A program made the translations under genes and the position numbers. Positions 49,241-60,720 of a stretch of DNA of 64,000 nucleotides are shown here, piece by piece. The DNA lies in the NCBI GenBank assembly GCA_008921705.1, contig VFFE01007084.1:433684-497683 (forward strand), read 5' to 3'. The notes under the pieces are model-generated. The model was not told the DNA's origin. It saw only the letters and a list, made by a program, of their open reading frames with translations, and searched no databases. The number at the start of each line of letters is the position of its first letter. Within the stretch, counting starts at the first letter, position 1. The stretch is from Burhinus oedicnemus. Lineage: Eukaryota > Chordata > Aves > Charadriiformes > Burhinidae.

Positions 49241-52200
49241 ACTAAGTGAAAACGACAGTCATGTATAAGGCACGATGTAGAATGTATTAAGAAATCCACT
49301 ATCTGAGTCAGTATGTGTTGGACCACAATAAAGATGAACATTAGAGTCAGTTTTGGGATTTACTTTTTGAGAAGGGACAGATTTTATTACAGTATTTGGG
49401 AATACATAAACATATAAAACCATTAGTCATTAACCCAATCACAGGAATATAAACATACAAGTAAAAATATAAGTGAGCAAGAAGCTATAGGAGGGGAAGA
49501 AAGTATTCTCAGCTGATTTTGCTTTCACATATATTTGGATAGCTTCCCCTAAGGATGAGACATACACATATCTGAGAGAAGATTTTAGATCAGGTCATCT
49601 GAGAATTGACATTTGGTTTAGAAGAAATAAAGATACATTATAGTACTGAGAAAGATGTACAAGTACAAAGCAAAAATGAACATCAGGCAGGAGCAACAAA
49701 TTCAGACTGTTACTAAATTAAAAAAGAGAAAACAAGTTTACTTGAACAGAACTCAGGTCAGAGAAAAGAAAAGACTGGGCAAGGCAAAATGTAAATCTCC
49801 TAACACTGTAAAAAAACAGGAAGAAATACAAGACTCCGTATCTTTTAATGACAGCTATTTATGCAAAATCTTGTTCTTAGGTGGAGTAAATTCATTGACT
49901 TCAGTGTAGTTACAGCAGACTAAAATCTTGCATGCATCTATTTCAGCAAAATGTATTTCATATTACATAGAATATTATAGGAGACAACATTTACCATTCT
50001 AATAATAGTTCATACCCTATTACAAGGTTGCCTTCAGTAGTAACATATTCGACATGATGAGGAAATAGATTCTTAATTTTTTTAACTATATGGGAATCTT
50101 TGTTCTCTTATGTATCTGGATATGTCAGAATTGAATCCTATCTGCATGTGTAATTTTTGTTGAGGTATGACACTACTTCTAGCCAAAATCCTGCATTTTT
50201 TTTTTAATTTCTTTTCTTTCAGTTTGTCTTTAAATGCAACTCAGAATAAATTAATTTAATTCTTCTACATTTTCTAGCCTCCCCTCAGAAAAATTCACTT
50301 CAGAGAAAGTAAATTCTGAGACCTTGAAAATAACCAGAAATATCAGTAATATCTCAGTAGTGTCATTTAATGTGTTAATGGAGAATGCTGGTTTCAGCAA
50401 AACTGAGCTCCCAGGTTGCCAGCCTCCAGCCACTAAAGAACTATCTGAGGGTCAGGAATTCTTCAGTTTACAGGAATAAGCGCATGGATTTGGTGGGAAA
50501 TTTTAAAACCAAGACATGTCAAATGAACCACTTTAGTATCAAGTAAAATAGCAACACTTAATGAGAAACATCAGACAATAAATATCAATGGTAATTGATG
50601 TTAATTTGCCCAAATGAATACTCTGGACTCTACCTTCCAGGAACTGGAAAACAGGTCTGGAAAAGTGCAAGACTGTGGGGAAAAAACATCAGTTCTCAGA
50701 TGGATCTGAAGTTAATGTTCTACTCTGCCACTTCCAAAGACTTAGGAGACTTCTTTAAAGTATTTGTCTGTAAGCAAGAATCATGACTCCGATCAAGGAG
50801 TTTAAGGATTCTGGAGCATTTGCATTTGTGGGAACACAGGCATAAACAGTATCTCAGGAAAAAAAAAAAAAAAGAAATAAAAAAAGTCGTATTTATATCA
50901 AAACGAGCTATTGCTTTGGCTTGTGGCAAGCCATCCAGCTAGAGGTTTCTCTTTGCTTGCCTCTTAAATCCTTAACAGACTTAAAAACCAAGCATCATAT
51001 AATGTAGATGAACAGAAAATATAGTCCACATTTCAGACAATTGTACTTGACAGTATTATTTAGTTATCCTATTGTTCTCTGCATTCTTGGTATACCATCT
51101 GACTCAGGAGGTCAGAATATTTTTCATATTAGAATAGCTAGATGGTGTCAAGCAATCTTCTGAAACCATGCAGTTTAAGATATCCCACAGATTTTTGTTT
51201 TGAGTGCTGGGCAATTACTACCTTCAGTGGAATGATTTTTTCGGGAAAATGAAAACTTGTTTATGATGCTACAGCTGTGCATCACAACAGTCAGGCAACA
51301 AGGCATAGCAGCTTCAGCACTTCAGCATACCTTTTTATTTTAGTGGTAAAGAGAGGTGTTTTGGATCAAGAAAGTTTAAGAAACATTCATCAGGGAACCA
51401 GCATGTCCCTGTGACCCTTTGACAGTTCCTTGTGGTCATTGTTGTTGATATAATTCAGTTTCTTTTATTACTTCTTACTTACTCCTTTGTGTTTATTGAG
51501 ACAAAAATAGGTCCACGTATGTGTCTGTTTAGAAGAGAAACCTAATCCCAAAATTTCAAAATCATTTGCTATTTTTTCCCCCTATTTAATACTTCCAGTA
51601 ATCCCTACCCTCTCTCTAACCCCATAAGTAAATATAGTATAACCATGCAAGTATAGTATAACCTGCCCACGTGAGGTAATTAGTGATAACATCCAGATAG
51701 CGTATTCCTTCTGTTCTTATAAGCAGCCTTTTGTCACCTTCTGATGCCAGGAACAAGAGAATTTTAACACAGATGTTTCTGATTCGTTTTCATTTTCCAA
51801 AGCTTATATATATCTAAGTCATGTTTAAATGCATTTTGAAAGAGGCCTATGTAAAAAGAAATAGAATCAAAACACCTAAAAAAACTCTGCTGGTGCTATT
51901 TTGGCATTAAAGATGTACTGGAAAACTGGACTGATCACTTGTCATACTTTTCAACCCTAGTAGAAAAGCTAAAATGAGAAAACTATCAAAATACAAGAAA
52001 GTGTTGAACTGAGACAGTTCCCCAAATGATATGAGGAAAGGTCTAAACAAGTTTTAGGTTCTAGAAAACAAGAGTAATGTTGTCCTGGTACTATATCATA
52101 CTGTCAGTTAGTCCAAACAGAAAAAAAAAAAAGAATAAATCCCCTGATCTTTCAAAGATAGTGAAACCAAAATAATATGTGCTAGCTGTCTCCTGTGATC

Positions 52201-53849
52201 AGGTAATATTAGCAAATATTTCCTTTGAAACCAAAAGACTGATGAAAAGGCACTTTTTGCAGTGGATAGCTGGCACGTTTTTTTTGTAGTAAGTGAATGA
52301 CCTCTTTCCCTTAGGGTAAAGAAAAAAGCATGTTCTTAGAAGCTGTGTAATTTCTCATACATTTTCTTATTGCATATTACAACATGAATTCTGGTTATAG
52401 AACTAATTATATTAGTCACTATTTCAACACTTTATCCAAAACTATCAAACGCTTTTTCAAATAATTTTTCCTTTCTTACTTTTTCAAGTTATTTTGAACA
52501 CTTGAAAGAACGTATCTCCACATAGGAGACATGTTTATTTCAGAGAACAGAAAATAAATTAGAAACCATAACTTAATTATAAGTATCCTTAAGATATCCA
52601 CAAAACACCAGTCATTACCATTGGTCAGAAAATAAAACTGTAGTAAAAAAAATATGGATTCTTGGGTGTTTAGTTTTGATATGGAACAAACTCAGTAGCT
52701 TTTGAGATTTAAGAAGCAAAAGGTACTTAGTTGACGTGAAAAATCCAGGCTCAAATTCCCACATTGCCTGATTCTGTCTGTTTCTAACCAGTTTTCATTC
52801 TGTTTCTAAGAAGCTTCCCTAATATTTTTTTCCTCTTTCACCTGGCCTGTTGCTGTGAAGTTTCAATCTTACCAAAAAACAAATTAAATGGGATTTTTTA
52901 CTCATTTAATCTGCAGCAATTTTTCAGAGACTGGATTTCTAAGTAGCCTATTAAAAATATTTTTTTACTGAAACTCTTCCTATGAAGTCTATTCCACAAA
53001 ATTTAGTCAAAACAGTTCTTCCTGTGATTTACTAGAGCGGTTATTGTTCTTATAAATAGCAAAACCAGTCCTAAATCTGCAAACAACACATAATGAGACA
53101 GATGATGGCCTCAAGTTTTGCAAGGTCTGTCTTGGGAGTACAAGTAATTGTGTTACAGCTCTCAGTGGGTGAGCAACAGGTTCTTATTGAAACATTCTGG
53201 AATTGCTGCTTCAGATGTTCATTAATTCCCCACAGGTTTCCAACTTCAGAAGACTTTGCTTCTCTAATGTGGTATTCCTTGTTTCAGTTTTCCTTCTGAA
53301 AAATGTTTCATCTTTTGATGGGCTTTTTAGTCAGAACATACATTCAGCCCCCCTCTAGGATTAAAAGAGTAAGAAAAGACTACAATACAATTCATGTAAA
53401 AATACTTTACCCCTCATCCAGATCACTGAATCCTGCTACTATCCACCTGAAGCACCACCATGTTCGCCTCCTCCAAGATAAAGAGTTGCTCCCTCAGATC
53501 ACAACAGTCCTTATTACTGCTGTGACAGCTGTCAACATCCTTCAACATTCTCAGTGTAAACCAATCTTTAATTCTTTTCATTTGGCAGCTTTAGGACACA
53601 TTCATTCAAAAGTTGCTTTAAAATCATTCAAAAGAACTTGGCTTTTCTAAAAGTAATTTTTGTTGTTGCTTGGGATAAAAGTACCAACAAAGATGCCCTA
53701 CCACCCCTTCTGGAAAGAGCAAACAAAGGATTTCACACTTTACACTGAAATGCAAACAACTGCTTTATTTACCCAAACCATTTCTTGTGCTCACTTAGCT
53801 CTGACCAGGTCTCCTATAACTTTCTCACATTCCCTAACAAAAATTGTTA
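49241..53849. other. AT-rich unique sequence, no gene recognised
   Basis: Short frames only. A-rich runs occur near 50859-50887 and a small tandem word, AGTATAGTATAACC-like, is repeated near 51635-51662. No RNA gene or mobile element was identified. Confidence 0.5.
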
Positions 53850-53962
53850 CAACCCAACCCAATCGAACCCCGTTCTCCCCTCCCTCTCCTCTGCCCTCCC
53901 CTGCCCTCCCCTCAACTCTACTCTACTAAACTCAACTCAATTCCACTCAACTCAACACAACT
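53850..53962. repeat. Pyrimidine-rich and (ACTCA)n low-complexity array
   Basis: The tract passes from AACCC words, through C/T runs with two tandem copies of CTGCCCTCCC, to ACTCA/ACTCT pentamers that fade near 53962. It is degenerate simple sequence. The open frames through it are artefacts. Confidence 0.85.
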
Positions 53963-56900
53963 TACTTAAATCTTAGGACCCTACACTTACACAAGTCTTT
54001 CACAGCCCTATGGCCACAAAACTTCTAAAGCCCATCATTCTTATACTACATTTCCCAAAATGCTTTTAACTTGTAGTCTGGCATTAAAGACTCAATATTC
54101 ATGCAGTAAAAAAATGATAGTACCATTTATGCCTTTAGTATTGCACGACCTTCCTCACAGCACCATTGTTTTGGAAATACATTACGGAGTGTATATCTAA
54201 GTCATCAGTTTATTTCAAAAAGAGAAGTGATTTGGGATTTTTGATACATTACTCCACCTGTTCTTCTATATTGTTTACAGCAATGAATGCGACTTCTAAT
54301 ACCAGGTGAATAAAGCAAGGTGAGTCTCTCTTCTTCCATATGAAGTTCCCTCTTTTAACCTAATATGCTGTTCACTCATGCCTGTCAGTCACCCATCCAT
54401 TCATTCTGCTTTCTCACATCTGCTTTTTCCAACACTCACAACAGATCTTTAGCCCCAAACAAGTATCTGCATGTTCTTTCAATCTATCAATTAATTCTGC
54501 TTCTGAAACTGTATTATTCCAATCTTTCAGCTTTTATATTAATTTTCTCCCTGCAGACCTACCTAAGGAATCACATGAGCAAGATCCCAAATGCAAGTGG
54601 ATTTTATTTTAAGTTTCTTAAGGTTATTAGAATCCAACTCAACCTGTTGCTTAATATCATTCTTTCAAAAATGCAAAGTTTGAACCAAACAGAATTTGAT
54701 ACATATTTTTTAGGTTCCAGTATTGTAACAAGATGTTTTTGAGTTGTTTCAAAATCACCACTTGATAAGAAAATAAACTGGACTTCCTAGGAACTGAAGT
54801 GGGTAAAATTACACCTGAAGTTACAGGAATATACCTTGATTAATAAAAAGGAAGTTTTTTGCTGGAGGCAGCAGAGATGGGTTAGAAGTAATGCACATCA
54901 TTACTTCTATCACACATTTGCAGGAATGCACTGCAGCAGCTGTGAGTTTGCATAACTGATCCTAAAATGTCTCTTGGTCAGAGCAGTAAATCAGATGTCA
55001 CTAAAACTAGTTAGAAAATTCTCTCTGCCTTCTTGCTGTCATTGGAAAGTGATGATTTACTGACACCAGAATATTTTATGAAAATTTACCCCTGAGTTCA
55101 GAAAGACTCAATAGGTTTGTTTTCTTAAAATGGCAGAGAAAAGGTTTTATAAGCTCCAGAATGGTCATTGTTGTGAATGATACCAGTCTAGGAAATAGGA
55201 AACCAATTTTAATAGCCCATTCTTCCTTTGAAACCAGGTATTTTACATCGCCAGGGAGTGATCTGCAGAATCAGACTCTTACACTTTACCTTTACGGTTT
55301 CTGTCATTTCTGTTTAGTATCTCTTGAGTCAGAAGAAAGAGACAGATAAGTGTATCTTGGTGGACAGGTAGCGGACAGATAGTGTGGGCCATTTAATTAG
55401 GACGTGAGAGTTCAAGATTCCCTACATCAGTGAGTACTCATTTATTAAAAAAGAAAAACTCTGACAGGAGACACCTTGAGAAAACTTACATCAGTTGTCA
55501 AATAAGAAGGACTTATCTATGATGCAGGACTGGTAAAATCAAGACTTTTGCCTGGATCAGGTAAAGTAAAAGCTTAAATGTGTAACCCCTCTTCTTCCAG
55601 GGGATGTGCTTTACCTGATAGTTGGATCCCTCAAATAACAGGTTTGGAGATTAAATTTTTTTGAGGGAAAGCAACTATTTCTGCACTTTAATTGCTACCT
55701 ACAAGCTAAAGGCAAATCCTGAACACGTTAGCATAAAGCACTGATTCTTGCTCTCACTCTTCTTCATGTATCTATTCTCTTCCCCTTCTTATTTAATCTC
55801 TCTTTTTTTTTTTCCTCTTTTGCTTAATAAGGCTTAGCCAGGAAAGATTTCAACTCTTATAACATTGCTGTGAATGTGACCATAATGACAGCTAAAAGCN
55901 NNNNNNNNNNNNNNNNNNNGAGTAGCAATATGCAAACAATGTAAGAACCATGAAAAGCATATTTCTTCTTTTTAGATAATTTTTTGTCTTGTTCTGTTTT
56001 CAGGGAGCTAGGACTGAAAAAGCAATGACTGCTTCAGAAATCTCCAACTAATTTCTGTTCTTTTCTGTTAGAAGGACAGCTATTATCGTATTTTAACACT
56101 GTGACAAAGACTATTAAATTGATGCTTCTTTTCTATAAGTCTTTACAGAGATAAAGTAAAAAGAAATAAGTTAAATATGTGTCTTAATATTTTACATTGC
56201 AAATGATCTTTCTCTTGTATTGAAAAAGGTAGAGAGGATTCTATATGATGTAATTTCTACCCATTTAAATCAATACTTGCAAACTAATGCATGCATTGAG
56301 GAACCTAAATGGAAAAAACATTATTACTTGATTCTTTGCAAGAGAAATTTAACAAATGAACAAATAAAACTAACACAAAACAGAAGAAAAAAGAACAAAG
56401 ATAGTTTTTCAGATGCTACTAATTGCTGGCTAGCACTTGATTATTCAGTTCACCAGTATGCCAACCATGGTTTTGTTGTCTTAATTTAAGAACCAAGATT
56501 TTTTTAAAAAATATTTTATTGTGCTCAAACCATCTGTAATAGTTCATTAGTCACATATGGTGATCTTAGCATGAGGCTTGGCATGCGCAGGGCTTGGCCC
56601 AAAGATTTCCATGTTTGCACCCCTCAGGTGATTTTAATTTTCTACAAAGAAATCAGTGTGTGCCTTTTCAAATGGATGGTTCACCCTTGTTAAGACCTTT
56701 AAAAATAACAATTAAAAGCTGTGGATGAAACAACTTTGCTAAGCTGTTGTGACGGTGGAGCAGAGGTAGATGAAATACCATCCAAAACTTAATTTTCCCT
56801 TTAAGAAGGAAAGGAGAGAAACAGGATATTCCCCTAGGCTCTTCCTCTCCTACTAAGTAACTTTTTACTCATCTGTCTGGAAAATGGCAGACAACATCCT

Positions 56901-57229
56901 CAGTTCTCCCTGTAGGTGTGGAGAGCCATGGAAAGCACTGTGCAGTTTTGCTATTATATCTGTAATCAGGATACTGGATGGCATAGCCATTAATCAGTTA
57001 TACTCCGAGGCTCAAGATGGCTAAACGCAGCACAAGAATACTCATGAAGAGTTTTCTTTTCTCGTATTAAATTCCTGAGAAAACAACCTGAATATATTCG
57101 ACCTACCATATACCTGCACATTGCCCTGATGAAGTCAGGGAATAGCACTCCTAGAAGTACATATGGGACCACTGATTCTGAATCGTACCACAACGGCTCT
57201 GCAAAATTGAATTCTTGCAGAGCGAGTAT
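53963..57229. other. AT-rich unique sequence, no gene recognised
   Basis: Short frames without recognised motifs, up to 125 codons at 54365-54742 (+), with low-complexity Leu/Ser/Asn-rich composition. It contains the assembly gap at 55900-55919. A 70-codon open run on plus near 57060-57270 has normal composition but no recognised family. Confidence 0.5.
55900..55919. other. Assembly gap (20 N)
   Basis: Twenty consecutive N occur in otherwise unique sequence. The true gap length may differ from 20, so distances across it should not be trusted. Confidence 1.
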
Positions 57230-57480
57230 TCAGGCATGGCTTCAGGGCAGTCACCAAGGCTCCATCTCGTAGCAGGAGACATATGCTAGATTTCAAGTAA
57301 CTAGGTTGGGTATTGCTATCAGTGTAGCCATAGCAACACAGAGCTTAGCCCGCGCTCATCTCTGATCTGCGGCAGAGACGTACTAGCAGCCAGAGCGCTT
57401 GCTAGTTAGACTAAGGCTAGCTTGGGTGTGCCTGTTTGATCTGAAGTGCCTGCACTAAACACCCACTCTGAGACTGCTCG
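57230..57480. promoter_or_regulatory. GC-richer island around an RFX X-box (candidate regulatory element)
   Basis: This segment is richer in G+C and CpG than its flanks (for example GCCCGCGCTC and CTGCGGCAGAGACG). It contains a perfect RFX X-box (listed separately) and a 7-bp inverted repeat ACTAGCA/TGCTAGT at 57382-57406. No long frame dominates. It could be a promoter or 5' exon of a non-coding or distant gene. This is inference from motif and composition. Confidence 0.3.
57324..57337 (+). promoter_or_regulatory. RFX X-box motif
   Basis: GTAGCCATAGCAAC matches the RFX consensus GTHNYYATRRNAAC at every position. RFX2/3-type factors use such sites in promoters of ciliary genes. A partial half site (TATTGCTATC) sits just upstream at 57311-57320. 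The match is seen directly; binding is inferred. Confidence 0.45.
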
Positions 57481-60180
57481 GAGACAGAAAATTCCATTTT
57501 TAAAATCTTTATGCATACTGGCTATCTGCTGGCAGATTGGACTTTCAGATCAGACAGCATTATAAAGAGAAATGTTTTAAAAACAAGTTGTTTCAGTTAT
57601 GTGAAGGGTATGATGAGTCCTTTTCTATAATTGGACTGCTTGAACATTATATTACTATTACTGTTACTAGTTGCCATTGCTTTTGATGTTGTTGAATACA
57701 GAAGACCTCTAACTTATGCTTACTCTCTTCCAGACATACTTGAACACATATATGCATAAGCATCAACAAGTAAAAATTTGTCCAAAGGAATATATAAATT
57801 TAAAGACAAATCAGAAAACTTCAGCATTTCATGGGAGTTTCTTGATGGTAATGTATTTGCAGTTTTGAAGCTGGTAAATACTTTAGTACAAAAGACCTCA
57901 TAATTACCCAAAAAGAAATATGTAACGGATGTCAGAAAGTTCTATATGTAAGGAAACTGAAAAAGGAACACATTTTGTTATATGGTTGTTTCATCTATAA
58001 AACCAGTGCCTATTCTGTTTCCTGGATAATTAATGAAAGGTAAATAAAATATGATTTTGACGGAACAAATTGCTTGCTTTCCTTTTGTTTGCAGTTATTC
58101 AGTCTGTACAATCCATTGGGGATGGAGTTCATAATTTAATACAACTTAAATAAATTTTGAAGTAAGATTTTTGAGGCTGTTACAAATATTGCTCATTTTT
58201 AATTTACTTTCATTACACATCTGTCTCTCTGGATATGGTCAGACCTTTTCCAGTGGATCATTTATTGACAAAGGATATTTACCTCAAAGAGCAACATTTG
58301 TGAAAATGTGCTGGTTTATGCAAACTACATTTAGAAACATAGAAAGTATTTTGTGATTGATGAAATAGTCTGTTTGACATTTTTGGAACAAACCTTTCCG
58401 ATTTTTTATTTTATTTGTAAAATATTAAGACTTTTTACCTGAAAGAATATTTTTTTATTTCATCAACATGAAACAACAGGATGCAACTAGATTATTCATT
58501 ATTTTCATTTATTTAGAAACAACTTTTTTTCCCCAGAATAGAAAATGCAATATCTGGGAAAAAATATGGAAAATGAAATAATCTACAAACCTTTCCTCCA
58601 CACTTAAATACCTTCACTTTTATAGAAAGAAGTTGTGTTTGTCCATTAACATATCGGTTTCATAGTCTTTTGTTAATAACTATAGTAGCAACCATATTTT
58701 CAAGTCTATGAGCAAGATTGTAAGAAGGCAATATCAACTTTAAGTAGGAATATGCCTCTCACCTTTCCTTAGTGTTTTTTAATTCATATACATGCAAAAC
58801 CTTCTCCAAAAGGAATGGAAGCTTGCTTAATTAAGGATGATGGTACTGCCAAGATGAAACATTGACAAGTACTTTTCAGTTAGAGTTTTTTTTAAATATA
58901 TGGATTTTGAGGGTAAACTTGGGTCAAGTTTTCAAGGTTTTCTATACAAACCTTTACTGGAGAGGTTTCCAAATTAGATGTAATTCCAGCAGGTGGTAAT
59001 CCTAGAAGGTCTGGGTAAGAATAGCGAACCTGACAGAAATTCAATAGTTTCTATATATACTCAGATTTATGAGCTCACTGCAAGTAAAGCTAGAAACTCA
59101 AAACTGGGTCTTGCACTGCACTTCACTATTCAAGAAAGCTCTGCCCATTTCTTTTTATCTTCCTGATTAACTCAAGTTCATCACTACATTTTTCAGCTAG
59201 AAAACAACAATAATTGTTCAGTGAATGGGAAGATAAGCTCAAAAGCATTGATTCTTCCTGTGAAAGCACTGAGAAAGACAGACAATATGCAGGGAGAAGT
59301 GTCTGGCTGTGGTCCTCCACAAAGTCTTAAAATTAACCTTATATCTCTCCCAACATCTTTCATCTCAAAGCAGTGTAGAACTTCACTGTGACTTTTCAAA
59401 TAACGATGGGGATATCACTGCTCCTGCATGCTAACTATTGTTCTGTGAAGAAAACAGTAGCTCTCAAGTGATAATCTCAAATAAACCATTATGTCCAAAT
59501 ACTCACCCATTAGACATACTACTGATTGCTTCCTTGCCAAAAAGCTGTTCCAAAGTCACTCATAGGGTGTTGTCCTCTGCTGAAGCTCAATTTTCAGATG
59601 GTTGAAGGCATCTGAAGGTTAAGTCCTTTCCCAGATGTGAAAATTCGTTTCATTCAGTGACAGATTTTTTAACTTGAGTGATGTTAGGCAGAAAGTGTAT
59701 GTGTCCCAGACTTTTCTGATGTTCAAATTCTTTTCAAATTCATTTGGAAGGTGGAAGTACGGGTATCATTCTCTCTTTCAGTAGGACAGTTGGTCAACCA
59801 TTAACCATAGCACGTGGCCTGGGTGCTTCATAATAAAGAAACTGTGCCGTAAGGCAAAACAAGCTACTTGCAGAAAATGGATTTTCATGGAAGGTGACCT
59901 GTAATAAGTTTAGCAGCTACTTTTGCAGTCATTTTTCTGTTGGAGCTGCTAATTCAGGAATAGTTCCCATCCATACAGGCAAATTTAATTTTTGATGGAG
60001 TCCACAGAACGTTATTTTCTCCTGAATGTCAAGCCTCTGTTAAAGAATTTTTTATGACAATCGTGATGATATCTCAACATACAAGCCATAAAACATCTTG
60101 CAAATCCCATCATCATGTTAAATAAGGTCACTCTCTTTAGTAGTTGTTCTTGGAAGAGGCAGCAGAAAGATAAGCTTCGT
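57481..60180. other. AT-rich unique sequence, no gene recognised
   Basis: Only short chance frames. I see nothing else I can support. Confidence 0.5.
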
Positions 60181-60720
60181 CCAACCTTTGGTGAGCAATG
60201 ATTCACATGAAGAGGAAAGAGACTTTCTCAGATTTAAGCCAGCTGTAAGCCTGTCCCCTTCAGCTCGCTCTGCAGGGGATGAGCAGCAACCAAATGTCAG
60301 TTCCCGCCAACACCTCTGCCTAACTGTCAGGCACTGGATGCCCCGGGTTTGGCTGCCTGTGCTCCAGGCCAGCTCTGACAGTGCAGCAGCCTAGCCTTGA
60401 AGCAGAGAGCTGTTTGTTCAAAGAGCTGTGCAAAACCTCTGTGGGCACTTGTCCTCCTTCTCTCAGGGGCTTCTCTTGCCTCAGCTACTTTGCAGCTGTG
60501 CCCATACGTGGCCTTACATACCTTTGATCTGGACCCTGAGCCTGAGCTTGAGCAGGGCTGGCTGACTCTGGATACTGTCACCAGACCTGCTCTGCTCTTC
60601 TTGCTGGGGTACCATGGGGCTGTATCCTGCGTGGGTCTGCTGCCAGCTGTGCTGCCACCCAGATTCCCTGAACCTTATGGAGCCTGAACCTCCACACACA
60701 CTAAAGGCCACACTGAGGAG
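60181..60720. other. GC-richer block with open frames on both strands, unknown
   Basis: The block is GC-rich relative to its flanks, with a 96-codon plus frame (60397-60687) overlapped by minus frames of 84 and 65 codons. The plus translation is Leu/Pro/Ala-rich with no recognised domain. Overlapping frames on both strands argue for composition rather than coding. Candidates are a degraded LTR or env-region fragment, or a lncRNA exon; I cannot choose between them. Confidence 0.3.

Noticed and set aside
54365..54742. 125-codon plus frame
   Set aside because: Composition is that of T/A-rich DNA (Leu, Ser, Phe, Asn, Ile); no motif and no neighbouring exon signals.
56990..57270. Open runs of about 65-70 codons on both strands just before the X-box island
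   Set aside because: No recognised motif, no convincing splice sites, and frames on both strands overlap, so coding was not claimed.
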